Source: Paenibacillus sp. UNC451MF (GTDB lineage: Bacteria > Bacillota > Bacilli > Paenibacillales > NBRC-103111). From it: a stretch of DNA of 64,000 nucleotides. Below the pieces are notes generated by a model that had not been told where the DNA came from, made no database searches, and worked only from the letters and a program-made list of their open reading frames with translations. A program made the translations under genes and the position numbers. Below, piece by piece: positions 17,930 to 26,956 of this stretch. The stretch covers positions 124,001 to 188,000 of the forward strand of contig NZ_JMLS01000013.1 in the NCBI RefSeq assembly GCF_000686845.1. The letters are read 5' to 3'. How positions within the stretch are numbered: the stretch's first letter is position 1; the number at the start of each line of letters is the position of its first letter.

Positions 17930-19084
17930 ATGACTACATTGGATACTAGCAAATTGAAGCAAGCAACGAATCTGCAAGAAGCGCTTCCGCATATCTGGGA
18001 GGCTTTGCAGCATAAAGTAGACCGTATGATTACCCAAATCGGTGACAAGTCCCCTCACGTAGCTCCTGCCGACACAGGTATCTACGATGATTTGCGCCAT
18101 GACTGGTGGACATCAGGCTTTTGGCCGGGCATTTTGTGGATTATGCACGAGATGACAGGCAAAGAGCATTACAAAAATGCTGCATGGGTATGGGACGAAA
18201 AGCTCGAGCAAAAATCCGTCCAACAAAATAATTTCCATCACGACGTAGGCTTCCAATACTTGCCTACAGCTGTAATTAAATATAAGCTGACAGGCGACGA
18301 AGACGGCAAACGCCGCGGGCTATTGGCAGCGAACTTCCTGGCAGGACGTTTCAATATTGCAGGTAACTTCTTGCGTGCATGGAATCAGGAAAAAATCGGC
18401 TGGTCGATCGTAGACTCCTCCATGAACTTGTCCATCTTGTTCTGGGCAGCTGAAGAGATTAAAGATCCTCGCTTCAGCCATATCGGTAAAGCACACGCGG
18501 ATACCGTTGTGAACCATTTCATCCGCGAGGATGGTTCCGTGAACCATATCGTCAGCTTCAACCCGGAGACCGGTGAATTCATCGAGTCCCTTGGCGGCCA
18601 AGGCGCAGGCCCTCACTCTTCATGGAGCCGTGGCGCAGCTTGGGCGCTGCACGGTATGGCGAACACTTATCGCTATACTGGCGATAAGAAATATTTGCGC
18701 GCAGCACAGCGCGTAGCACATTACTTCTTGTCCATGCTGCCGGAAGATCATGTGGCACATTGGGATTTCCGCGCGGCAGATTCTTTGGCCGACGAGCCTC
18801 GCGACACTTCGGCTGCATCCTGCGCCGCTTCAGGCTTGCTTGAGCTGGCTGATGCATTGCCAGGCGTTGAAGGTATCGCTTACCGTGATGCGGCAGAGCG
18901 TATTCTGCTCTCGTTGACGCAAAACTACGCTACTTGGGATCGTCCTGAGCATGAAGCGATTCTGCTTGAAGGTACAGGCAACAAGCCGGCTGGACAGAAC
19001 ATCAATGTCTCCCTGATCTACGGAGACTACTACTATGTTGAAGCTATCGCCAAGCTGCTTGGCTGGAAAAACCGCATTTTCTAA
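17930..19084 (+). CDS. GH88 unsaturated glucuronyl hydrolase
   Basis: Hydrates and cleaves the 4,5-unsaturated uronic acid that polysaccharide lyases leave at chain ends. 384 residues, the usual family size, after AAAGGAGG. The two catalytic aspartates expected in this (alpha/alpha)6 barrel are likely D105 in HHDVGFQY and D162 in SIVDSSMNL; the spacing matches the family pair. No signal peptide, so it acts inside the cell after import. With the sulfatase and GH2 it suggests growth on products of a lyase acting on glycosaminoglycan-, ulvan- or xanthan-like polymers. No lyase gene is in the window. Confidence 0.93.
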   Translation: MTTLDTSKLKQATNLQEALPHIWEALQHKVDRMITQIGDKSPHVAPADTGIYDDLRHDWWTSGFWPGILWIMHEMTGKEHYKNAAWVWDEKLEQKSVQQNNFHHDVGFQYLPTAVIKYKLTGDEDGKRRGLLAANFLAGRFNIAGNFLRAWNQEKIGWSIVDSSMNLSILFWAAEEIKDPRFSHIGKAHADTVVNHFIREDGSVNHIVSFNPETGEFIESLGGQGAGPHSSWSRGAAWALHGMANTYRYTGDKKYLRAAQRVAHYFLSMLPEDHVAHWDFRAADSLADEPRDTSAASCAASGLLELADALPGVEGIAYRDAAERILLSLTQNYATWDRPEHEAILLEGTGNKPAGQNINVSLIYGDYYYVEAIAKLLGWKNRIF

Positions 19085-19150
19085 TCGATTCGGCGAGTGC
19101 CGAAATCGATGTTAAACAGCTCCTTCCCGCGTATGCGGGAAGGAGCTTTT
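19084..19150 (+). terminator. Double hairpin terminator after GH88
   Basis: The first hairpin is ATCGATTCGGC/GCCGAAATCGAT (19084-19110). The second is AGCTCCTTCCCGC/GCGGGAAGGAGCT (19118-19147) with a GTAT loop and TTTT. The second is a strong intrinsic terminator. Confidence 0.9.
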
Positions 19151-19163
19151 CTAATTAAACACA

Positions 19164-19916
19164 TTATTTCTTGGCTCTATATTGTCGTGGATTCATTCCC
19201 GTCGTTCGTTTAAAAAATCGCGAAAAGGTAAAAATATCCTTAAAACCTAGCTCCTCCGTGATATAAGATATATTGAATTCGCTATATCGCAGCATCTCCT
19301 TGGCTTTTTCCAGCCGAACTCTATCAATGAATGATTTCAAATTTTCCCCGGTCAGCTGCTTGAACAGCTTCGATACATGACTTCTAGTATAAGATAATTG
19401 ATGGGCAATCTCATCTATGCTGATAGGTCTGCCGTTTCGCTCCCTCACCATATCTGTAACTGTACGAACAAGCTGAGTAGGCTCATCCTCCGTTTTGCAA
19501 AAATCCTCCGAGTTGATAAACATAAACAGAGATTCGAGCATCCCTTCAACGAAAGTTTTTTCATAGGGTCTGAGGATCGTTCCAGTAATCGTAGCTAGAA
19601 GCGACGCCGTAAATTTCTCGGTGAAGAGCGAGTTCTGAATGACGCCGCCCCATTGCTTATTATCAATCAAGCTGCGTTCGAACTTCAATGTAATCCACGC
19701 AGCTCCCGGAACATCATATATAAATTCATGCCCCTGATGAGGAGGAATCAACAGCATATCTCCTGCATTTAGAACCTCGTTCTCTGTCTCCAGCAGCGTA
19801 TAAGTAATATGCCCCCGTGTGACAATTTCCAGCTGCCAGAACAAATGAGAGTGCAAAGACACCTTTCCGTAGTCATGTTTTTCGCCCTTAAACAAAATGA
19901 GCAGATTAGAGTTCAT
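19164..19916 (-). CDS. AraC-family regulator
   Basis: About 250 residues. The start MNSNLL at 19916 gives a 10-base gap to GGGGAGG; an ATG three codons earlier is too close. The N-terminal cupin is HSHLFWQLEIVTRGHITY. The C-terminal AraC domain contains SIDEIAHQLSYTRSHVSKLF and ends TGMNPRQYRAKK. It is divergent from the four-gene catabolic operon starting at 20071 and probably regulates it. Confidence 0.88.
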   Translation of the reverse strand: MNSNLLILFKGEKHDYGKVSLHSHLFWQLEIVTRGHITYTLLETENEVLNAGDMLLIPPHQGHEFIYDVPGAAWITLKFERSLIDNKQWGGVIQNSLFTEKFTASLLATITGTILRPYEKTFVEGMLESLFMFINSEDFCKTEDEPTQLVRTVTDMVRERNGRPISIDEIAHQLSYTRSHVSKLFKQLTGENLKSFIDRVRLEKAKEMLRYSEFNISYITEELGFKDIFTFSRFFKRTTGMNPRQYRAKK

Positions 19917-20070
19917 TCGCTCCATGCCTCCCCTCTACGAAATATCTCTTATTTACAATATCAATCATCACACAAAACGACAAGTAATGATTCGATTTTG
20001 CCATTCGTCCCTACTTAGCAAGGTGTTATATTAGCTATGTAAAATAATGACGGAGAGGCGTGAATGGATC

Positions 20071-21054
20071 ATGACCAAATTAGGAGTGTTAATGCCTGTT
20101 AGTATGCAAAAAGCTATATTTTCGGAAGCCAGCCGCAAAGAGCTTGAATCGATCACACAAGTGCAATGGAATCCAACCGATGTACAGTTTAACGATGAAG
20201 AAGCAGCTGCATTTTTGCAGGATTGCGAAGTGTCTGTTGGATCCTGGAGAACACCTAAACCTTCGAAAGCCATATTAGACGCGTGTCCTTCTCTCAAACT
20301 GTGGGAGCATGCCGCCGGATCTGTCAAAGGCTTTTTTACTGACGATTTGCAAGGTAAGGATATTATGATCGCTTCCTGCGCCCCGGCCATCGGGAAGACC
20401 GTTGCTGAAATGGTGCTTGGTGAAATGATCATTGGATTGCGCAGAGTGATTCCGAATGCCCAAACGAACCAAACCGAGTTCAGACAACCCGTACCCAATA
20501 AATTGTACTTGGCAGCTGCCACTATCGGAATCATTGGTGCTTCCCAGGTAGGGCGGTACTTCCTGCAGCTCGTACGTCCCTTCGGCCCACAGGTGCTGCT
20601 CTACGATCCATTTATAACGCATGAAGCCGCAGCAGAGCTCGGAGCAACGAAGGTCGATTCGTTAGTAGAGCTGTGTAAGCAATGTGATGCTATCACGATG
20701 CACACGCCAATGACGGACAGCACGCGTCACATGATGGGCGCTAACGAATTCCAAGCAATGAAAGACGATGCCATTTTTATCAATTCCTCTCGCGGAGGCT
20801 GCATCGATGAGAAAGCATTGATTGCTGAGCTGGAGAAAGGACGTCTGTTTGCTTTTCTTGATGTATCCGATCCTGAACCTGCAGAGATGAGCAATCCGAT
20901 CCGCACGCTGCCTAATTGCATCTATACTTCCCACTTGGCTGGTGGCCAAAGCTACCATATCGGTAATCAGGTCGTTGAAGACGTAAAGGCTTATTTGAAT
21001 GGTTCCAAACCGAAAATGGTCGTTACTTGGGATATGCTGGATCGTTTGGCATAG
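20071..21054 (+). CDS. D-isomer-specific 2-hydroxyacid dehydrogenase
   Basis: About 327 residues. The NAD-binding fold shows as IGIIGASQVGRYFLQLV (a variant of GxGxxG, reading GASQVG). The active-site region includes NSSRGGCIDEKALIAEL (the conserved Arg) and TSHLAGG (catalytic His). It reduces or oxidises a 2-keto/2-hydroxy acid with NAD(P). It is the first gene of a tight operon with a TIM-barrel isomerase, an enolase-superfamily enzyme and a Gfo/Idh/MocA enzyme, a set typical of sugar-acid catabolism. Start MTKLGV was chosen because GGAGAGG lies 12 bases before it. Confidence 0.88.
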   Translation: MTKLGVLMPVSMQKAIFSEASRKELESITQVQWNPTDVQFNDEEAAAFLQDCEVSVGSWRTPKPSKAILDACPSLKLWEHAAGSVKGFFTDDLQGKDIMIASCAPAIGKTVAEMVLGEMIIGLRRVIPNAQTNQTEFRQPVPNKLYLAAATIGIIGASQVGRYFLQLVRPFGPQVLLYDPFITHEAAAELGATKVDSLVELCKQCDAITMHTPMTDSTRHMMGANEFQAMKDDAIFINSSRGGCIDEKALIAELEKGRLFAFLDVSDPEPAEMSNPIRTLPNCIYTSHLAGGQSYHIGNQVVEDVKAYLNGSKPKMVVTWDMLDRLA

Positions 21055-21072
21055 CCGTTGGAGGAAAAATAG

Positions 21073-21918
21073 ATGAATTCCATGCTATATACACTTTTCC
21101 CTAAGTTTTTCCAAAGCTACGATGTGAACCAGCTTGCTGCCGTTGCACGCGATAGCGGATTCGATGCGGTTGATTTGGTCGTTCGCGACGGATATTGGGT
21201 AACCCCAGAACGATTTGCAGAAGAAGCTCCAGCCTTTGTGCAGGCCATGCAGCGCAGCAACGTGAAGGTGGAGTTCGCAACAACCGGCTTCTCACCGGAA
21301 ATGCTCGCTCAAGATGATACGCCTTTGAGGGTCATGTCCGATATTGGCATCCGCAGTTTTCGCATGTCGTACTTTTCGTATGATGAGCACGAGCACTTGT
21401 TTACTCAAATGGAAAAGGCACGGGCCTCCATGCATCAAATGGCTGAGTTATGCGCGAAATACAACATCAAAGCGGTCTATCAAATTCACCACGGGGATCG
21501 TATGCTCATTCACCATGCGTATGCTGCTCTATCTCTGGTGGAAGGACTGCCATCGGAATATGTAGGCATTATGCCGGACCCAGGCAACCAGTTTCATGAA
21601 GGAACGGATAACTGGAGAAGGGCAATAGGGACGTTAGGAAGCTATCTAGCTGGTATGGGGATGAAGGATGCCCAGTACGTATTCAATCCAGATAACAAGA
21701 CCGCTCCGAGCAAAGGCTGGAGCAAACAATGGACACCTTGTCAGAACGGTGTGACGAATTGGCATGTCATCGCGAAGGCACTGCACGAAGTGAAGTTCCA
21801 GGGAGTGCTCAATTTCCAGCCTTTCTACCATAGCAGCGATTTGGAGCTACTTATTCCTGCTCTGCAAGCAGAGGTTGCCTACATCAAGAAAATCATGAAT
21901 GAGGCGGGGGTAAGCTGA
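21073..21918 (+). CDS. Sugar phosphate isomerase/epimerase-like TIM barrel protein
   Basis: 281 residues, AP endonuclease 2/xylose isomerase-like fold. The visible pattern is FDAVDLVVRDGYWV near residue 32, YQIHHGD near 137, and VGIMPDPGNQ near 162, which supply the usual metal-binding acids and histidines. It probably isomerises or epimerises a sugar or sugar acid in the operon pathway. GGAGG lies eight bases before the ATG, and the gene is followed after 3 bases by the next one. Confidence 0.85.
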   Translation: MNSMLYTLFPKFFQSYDVNQLAAVARDSGFDAVDLVVRDGYWVTPERFAEEAPAFVQAMQRSNVKVEFATTGFSPEMLAQDDTPLRVMSDIGIRSFRMSYFSYDEHEHLFTQMEKARASMHQMAELCAKYNIKAVYQIHHGDRMLIHHAYAALSLVEGLPSEYVGIMPDPGNQFHEGTDNWRRAIGTLGSYLAGMGMKDAQYVFNPDNKTAPSKGWSKQWTPCQNGVTNWHVIAKALHEVKFQGVLNFQPFYHSSDLELLIPALQAEVAYIKKIMNEAGVS

Positions 21919-21921
21919 GCC

Positions 21922-23319
21922 ATGAAGCCGTATGATATAGCTATAACGGGATTGCAGTTGTATGAGCTTCCTGTACAGACCCGTGTTCCTTTGAAGTTCG
22001 GAGCGGAGGTGCTCACTACTGTAACCTGCGCGAGAGTATGCATTCAGACAGAAAATCGCCGTGGCGAACGTGCCGAAGGCTGGGGGGAAACACCGTTAAG
22101 TGTGCAGTGGGTGTGGCCGAGCTCACTCAGCTATGAAGTGCGCGAGCAGGCGTTGAAGAGCATTTGCCGGCTCATCGCCGAAGACCTATCCCAGTGGAAG
22201 GAGCAGGGGCATCCGTTTGAGCTAGGTTCGTTGTATCAGAAGCAGCGGCTGCCTGGAGTGGTAGATGCTTTTAACGCAAGCTCCGGTTTATCAGAACCCG
22301 TACCCTACTTGGCGGCGCTCGTCTGCTTCTCCCTGTTTGACATTGCGCTTCATGATGCTTATGGACAAACAAATCGAGTCAACACCTATGAGACCTACAA
22401 CAGCACCTATATGAACGACGATCTGTCCGCTTATTTGGAGCCTGCAGCTGGGTCATCCGTTAGCTTTGAGGGATTATACCCGGAGAGTTTTTTCAGCATT
22501 CCTTCCCAAAAGGAACTGGTCACTTGGCATTTGGTTGGCGGCAAAGATCTGCTGTACCGGGATGAATTGACCGGAGACGAACTCGATGACGGCTATCCTT
22601 ATACGTTGGAGGATTGGATTGAACGCGACGGCTTGCAATGCTTGAAAGTCAAGCTGACAGGCAACGATACGGCCTGGGATTACACACGGCTTGTCCAGGT
22701 GGGTGAAATTGCTTTAGCAGGGCAAGTTGTATGGTTGACCGCCGACTTCAATTGCCAAGTGACCGATTGCAGTTATGTGAACGAGATATTGGATCGTTTA
22801 ATGCAAGAGCACCCGGACATCTATAAAGCGATATTGTATATTGAACAGCCGTTCCCTTATGATTTAGAGGAGCATCAGCTCGATGTCCGCAGTGTCAGTG
22901 CCAGAAAACCATTGTTCATGGACGAAAGCGCTCATGACTGGGAGCTGGTTAAGCTGGGGAGGGAGCTTGGGTGGACCGGCGTTGCGCTCAAAACGTGCAA
23001 AACGCAAACAGGAGCTTTGCTTAGCTTATGCTGGGCCAAGGCTCATGGTATGACGCTGATGGTCCAAGATTTAACGAATCCGATGCTGGCGCAAATCCCT
23101 CATTTGCTGCTAGCCTATCATGCAGGTACAATTATGGGAGTGGAAACGAACGGGATGCAATTTTACCCAGAAGCCTCTCATTACGAAGCCCTGTTTCACC
23201 CGGGATTGTATCAGAGGCAAAAAGGTAAAGTGCAGCTAGGCAGTCTAACAGGTTACGGATTCGGCTATCAAGTCGAGCAAATCGCCAGACCTCTCCCGAA
23301 GCCCACTGTATGCTACTAG
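21922..23319 (+). CDS. Enolase-superfamily dehydratase (mandelate racemase/MLE group)
   Basis: 465 residues, longer than the roughly 400 usual for sugar-acid dehydratases because of an insertion around residues 130-200. Acid/base and metal motifs are in order: LKVKLTG (lysine pair), TADFN (metal Asp), YIEQPF (metal Glu), MDES (third metal ligand) and ALKTCK (opposite lysine). It probably dehydrates or racemises an acid sugar. It is placed inside the catabolic operon, 3 bases after the isomerase gene. Confidence 0.85.
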   Translation: MKPYDIAITGLQLYELPVQTRVPLKFGAEVLTTVTCARVCIQTENRRGERAEGWGETPLSVQWVWPSSLSYEVREQALKSICRLIAEDLSQWKEQGHPFELGSLYQKQRLPGVVDAFNASSGLSEPVPYLAALVCFSLFDIALHDAYGQTNRVNTYETYNSTYMNDDLSAYLEPAAGSSVSFEGLYPESFFSIPSQKELVTWHLVGGKDLLYRDELTGDELDDGYPYTLEDWIERDGLQCLKVKLTGNDTAWDYTRLVQVGEIALAGQVVWLTADFNCQVTDCSYVNEILDRLMQEHPDIYKAILYIEQPFPYDLEEHQLDVRSVSARKPLFMDESAHDWELVKLGRELGWTGVALKTCKTQTGALLSLCWAKAHGMTLMVQDLTNPMLAQIPHLLLAYHAGTIMGVETNGMQFYPEASHYEALFHPGLYQRQKGKVQLGSLTGYGFGYQVEQIARPLPKPTVCY

Positions 23320-23342
23320 ACAGCGGAAAGGCGGTGTAGCCG

Positions 23343-24527
23343 ATGGAAGGAAACGCTAAGGTGAACATCGGAATTATTGGAATGGGCAATATGGGCAAGC
23401 TTTATTACGAGCAGTTGTCTCATATGGAACATTGTCGGGTTGTTTCCATTTGGAGCCAAAAGGAAGAAAAAGTAAGTAAACTAGCCGCCGAATACGGTGT
23501 ACAGGGTTTTACCGATTATATCGAGATGCTCGATGCCGGCAATTTGGATGCGGTTATCGTAGCTACTCCCCATTATCAGCATACAACGGTAACCATCGAG
23601 GCGCTGCGCAGAAACATTCACGTTCTCGTGGAAAAACCGGTAGCGGCCCATGTGAATGACGCTCAGCGTATGATTGCAGTCTATGAGGAGCAAAAAAAGC
23701 TTACGCCGGATCTGGTGTTCGCTGCGATATATCAACAGCGCACAACACCTCAATGGCAGTATATCCAACAGGTGGTGCAGGACGGCAAGCTCGGGAAATT
23801 AATGAGGTTTGCTTGGTTTAACACAAACTGGTTCCGTCCTCAGGCCTATTTCAATGTGGGCAATTGGCGGGGAACATGGAAAGGTGAGGGCGGCGGGGTG
23901 CTGTTAAATCAGTGCGCGCACAATCTGGATATGATGTGGTGGCTGTTTGGACTCCCCCAAGCTATTACTGCTACAGCTTCCTTCGGGAAGTACCATGATA
24001 TTGAAGTCGAGGACGAAGTGCATGCTATTCTCGAATACCCAGGGGGCTTGATGGGGAGCTTCATTGCCTCTACGTCGGAGTGTCCGGGCACAGATCGATT
24101 GGAGATTGTCGGTGAGTACGGAAAGCTTGTGTATGAGCATAAAAAAGTGACGTTATACCAAAACACCGAATCTGCGCTCGACTATATCCAGCATGCCAAG
24201 CAAGCATTTGGTACTGTAAAGCATGATGTAGCGGAGATCGCATGGGATAACTGCACTGGACCGGGCCATGAGCGTATTTTGGCGGATTTCCTCCAAGCTA
24301 TCGCAGAAAAGCGGGAGCCCTTGGTTCCCGCGGCAGAAGGGCTGAACTCGCTCATGATCATCAATGGAATGGTGCTGTCCTCCATACGCGAGAGCAAGGT
24401 GCGTCTGCCATTAGACGGCAATGAGTATGACCAGGAGTTGCAGAAGCTTATTCAGAATTCTACTTACCGAAAACCGGACTCGAACCATGATCATGTAACG
24501 GTGGATGTGAAGGATTCGTTTCGGTAG
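23343..24527 (+). CDS. Gfo/Idh/MocA-family oxidoreductase
   Basis: 394 residues. The N-terminal Rossmann motif is IGIIGMGNMGKLY. The family signature VEKPVAA (catalytic Lys) is near residue 100, and the C-terminal sheet domain includes the GGGVLLNQCAHNLDMMWWLFG helix region. It oxidises or reduces a hydroxyl of a sugar or inositol-like substrate with NAD(P). It is the last gene of the catabolic operon and is followed by the outer hairpin of element copy B. Confidence 0.9.
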   Translation: MEGNAKVNIGIIGMGNMGKLYYEQLSHMEHCRVVSIWSQKEEKVSKLAAEYGVQGFTDYIEMLDAGNLDAVIVATPHYQHTTVTIEALRRNIHVLVEKPVAAHVNDAQRMIAVYEEQKKLTPDLVFAAIYQQRTTPQWQYIQQVVQDGKLGKLMRFAWFNTNWFRPQAYFNVGNWRGTWKGEGGGVLLNQCAHNLDMMWWLFGLPQAITATASFGKYHDIEVEDEVHAILEYPGGLMGSFIASTSECPGTDRLEIVGEYGKLVYEHKKVTLYQNTESALDYIQHAKQAFGTVKHDVAEIAWDNCTGPGHERILADFLQAIAEKREPLVPAAEGLNSLMIINGMVLSSIRESKVRLPLDGNEYDQELQKLIQNSTYRKPDSNHDHVTVDVKDSFR

Positions 24528-24540
24528 TGGGTGATATAAA

Positions 24541-24806
24541 GAAGAAACGGCTTTTAGGCCGTTTAAGTGTCGAGAACCAGTAAAACTCGAAATATTGCAA
24601 TCAATACTTCGGTGGGGTATGCCCCTCCAGCCGCTGTTGAAACCCGTGAATTCGATTAGAAATTATAGGTATATTCACGGGTTTCAAAGGCGGACGTAAA
24701 CTCTTCCGGAGCATACCCCACCTGCTTATATTGCAAATTTCTCGAAGTAACAGGTTCCTAGACAGACGAAGAAACGGCTCTAATCAGCCGTTTCTTCTTT
24801 TATATT
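24541..24806. repeat. Quasi-palindromic intergenic element, copy B, inverted relative to A and C
   Basis: The core runs from GGTGGGGTATG (24611-24621) to CATACCCCACC (24712-24722). The inner stem is GAAACCCGTGAAT (24639-24651) with ATTCACGGGTTTC (24673-24685). Orientation blocks CCAGCCGCTG (left) and AAAGGCGGACG (right) show it is inverted relative to copy A. The outer terminators at 24545-24564 and 24772-24793 (AAACGGC/GCCGTTT) are mirror copies, both continuing into a TTCTTCTTT tract pointing outward. It lies between convergent genes and ends on the PBP stop. Confidence 0.87.
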
Positions 24807-26838
24807 ATGAGGTTTTAATATAGGACTTAAATAAGGTCTTTATTTTCTCGCTCAAATAATGGCTTCCACCGCGCTCTTGAACTTGCTCCACCATCAGGGC
24901 AACCAACAGTTGAGGGTTGTCAGTGTTGAAGGCGACGAACCAGCCGTTCTCTTGTCCGGCGACGTCTTTTTTCTGCTTCAACTCGGCGGTACCGGTTTTA
25001 CCTGCCAGTCTCGTGCCTTTGATCATCGCGGCATGGCCTGTACCGGCCGGATTTTCGATCACCTCAACCATTTTATCGGTCACGGTTTTAACGACATCCG
25101 GATCAAGCAATCCGCTTTTCCAAGGTTCAGGCTTCGCTCCTTCACTCAAGATCAAGCTTGGCTTCAGCATCGTCCCATTGTTCGTAAACACGGTGTAGGT
25201 CGTTGCTACATGAAGCGAATTCATGACGACCTCCCCCTGACCATAGCCGGAGTCGGCTAATTGAATGTCGTTCTTCATCTTCGGTGTGTTGGAGAGCGAT
25301 GAAGCATCGAACGCAAGAGGGAGGGGGAGTTTTTCCCCGAAGCCGAACTTGCTTGCATCCTGCATAAATTTTTGCTCGCCCATCTCAAGCGCCACCTGAG
25401 CGAAGTAGATGTTGTCCGAATACATCATCGCTTTGGACAAATCGACCGCGCTTTGGGATACCGATACCCGGGATACGTAATAATTACCCCATGAGGAGTC
25501 CTTCTTCCAAGTCTTTCCGACAATTTCTTTCGTCGCATTCGGATCAAGAGCATGCTCCTGCAATGCGATGGCTGCCGTAATAGGCTTAAAAGCGGAACCT
25601 GGTGCATACGCTCGGGCAAAACGGTTCAGCAGCGGCTTATTAGGATCATCCGTCCAAGATTTCCATTGCTCGGCGGTTACCCCGCTAATGAATAAGTTAG
25701 GATTATATGACGGAGCGCTAACTAGGGCTAGCACTTCACCTGTCATAGGATGGAGGGCGGCGCCAGACCCGGAATCTTTGGCGAGCTGACGATACAAGTC
25801 AGACTGAAGCGCCGAATCGATCGTCAGCTTTACGTCCTCACCATTCACCGCTTCACGGCTTGCTAGAGTGGCTTTTTCTTTGCCATCCGCATCGACGATA
25901 TAAATACGGCCTCCGTCTTTTCCACGCAGCGTGGATTCCAAGGAAAGCTCCAGTCCGGTCTTGCCGATCCAGTCATCGGCTGTATACCCTTTATCCTTGT
26001 ACTTGGAGAGCTCCTCTGCGCTTAATTTGCCTATGTAACCAACCAAGTGTGCAGCGGCATCTTCCAGAGGATATGAGCGCACTTTCTTAGTTCGATAAGT
26101 TACGCCTGGGATCGTCGTAAGAGCTTCGAGCCGTTGATCTCCTTTGGGAACGATAGTCACTGGAACGAAGAAATCCGGTTTTACCCATGTGGCTTTAAGC
26201 AGATTTTGAATCGTTTTTGGGTCCAGCTTCAGCAGGTCGGCCAGCTTTTGAACCGATTCGTCTGTAGATTCCGGCAGCTTCTTAGGGATAATTCCAAGCT
26301 CCAGCTTGTCTTCATTGATAGCCAATCCGAAGCCTTGGCGGTCCAAAATTTCTCCACGCTCAGCTTTCGTATCCTCAACTCTGACTTTATCCTTGTCTCC
26401 CAATTTGGGATGAATATAGGTGGAGTCCCATTGAACTCTCCAATTCACATCTTCTTTGACTACAAGCGCGTTCTGATCATATGAAATAGGTCCATAAGTG
26501 CTGTTCAGATTCACATGCAGCTTGTAAGTCTTTTTATCTTTGACTTTTCGGGAATCATCCTGTTCTACAGGCTGCCATTGAATGGAAAAGTCACTCGTCC
26601 CGATACCTTCATAGATCGATTTATGACGGGTGACGAACGTAATCGCGTCGATTTTTTGTTTGGATTCTGTAGATAGCCATTCATACATGGCTTCGTATTG
26701 CTGTTGCTGCCACGCGTTCGTGAACGATTGCATCGCTTCATCCGGATTCGGTTCATTTCCTTTGCAACCTGCCAGAGCGATCAAAACGCAGGTCAGCGCA
26801 AATAAGCGGCCCCATGCCGCGATTCGATTTTTTTTCAT
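24805..26838 (-). CDS. Class B penicillin-binding lipoprotein (MecA-N/transpeptidase)
   Basis: Cross-links peptidoglycan outside the membrane. 677 residues. The signal ends in the lipobox LAGC (Cys at about 25). An NTF2-like MecA N-terminal domain follows to about residue 150, then a dimerisation domain and the transpeptidase with SAFK (about 416), SDN (about 472) and KTGT (about 616), all three active-site motifs. The architecture matches B. subtilis PBP3 (PbpC) and MecA-type PBPs, which often have low beta-lactam affinity. It is a stand-alone gene; its stop touches element copy B. Confidence 0.93.
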   Translation of the reverse strand: MKKNRIAAWGRLFALTCVLIALAGCKGNEPNPDEAMQSFTNAWQQQQYEAMYEWLSTESKQKIDAITFVTRHKSIYEGIGTSDFSIQWQPVEQDDSRKVKDKKTYKLHVNLNSTYGPISYDQNALVVKEDVNWRVQWDSTYIHPKLGDKDKVRVEDTKAERGEILDRQGFGLAINEDKLELGIIPKKLPESTDESVQKLADLLKLDPKTIQNLLKATWVKPDFFVPVTIVPKGDQRLEALTTIPGVTYRTKKVRSYPLEDAAAHLVGYIGKLSAEELSKYKDKGYTADDWIGKTGLELSLESTLRGKDGGRIYIVDADGKEKATLASREAVNGEDVKLTIDSALQSDLYRQLAKDSGSGAALHPMTGEVLALVSAPSYNPNLFISGVTAEQWKSWTDDPNKPLLNRFARAYAPGSAFKPITAAIALQEHALDPNATKEIVGKTWKKDSSWGNYYVSRVSVSQSAVDLSKAMMYSDNIYFAQVALEMGEQKFMQDASKFGFGEKLPLPLAFDASSLSNTPKMKNDIQLADSGYGQGEVVMNSLHVATTYTVFTNNGTMLKPSLILSEGAKPEPWKSGLLDPDVVKTVTDKMVEVIENPAGTGHAAMIKGTRLAGKTGTAELKQKKDVAGQENGWFVAFNTDNPQLLVALMVEQVQERGGSHYLSEKIKTLFKSYIKTS

Positions 26839-26956
26839 ACTTCACCATTCCCTTGCATTTCCGTTACCTTCTTATTGTATAGATAAATTTGGCAAGGATG
26901 AATGGCTGCACTCTGATAATCCCCTCATAGCCGACTGATACGCAGACATAACAAAG

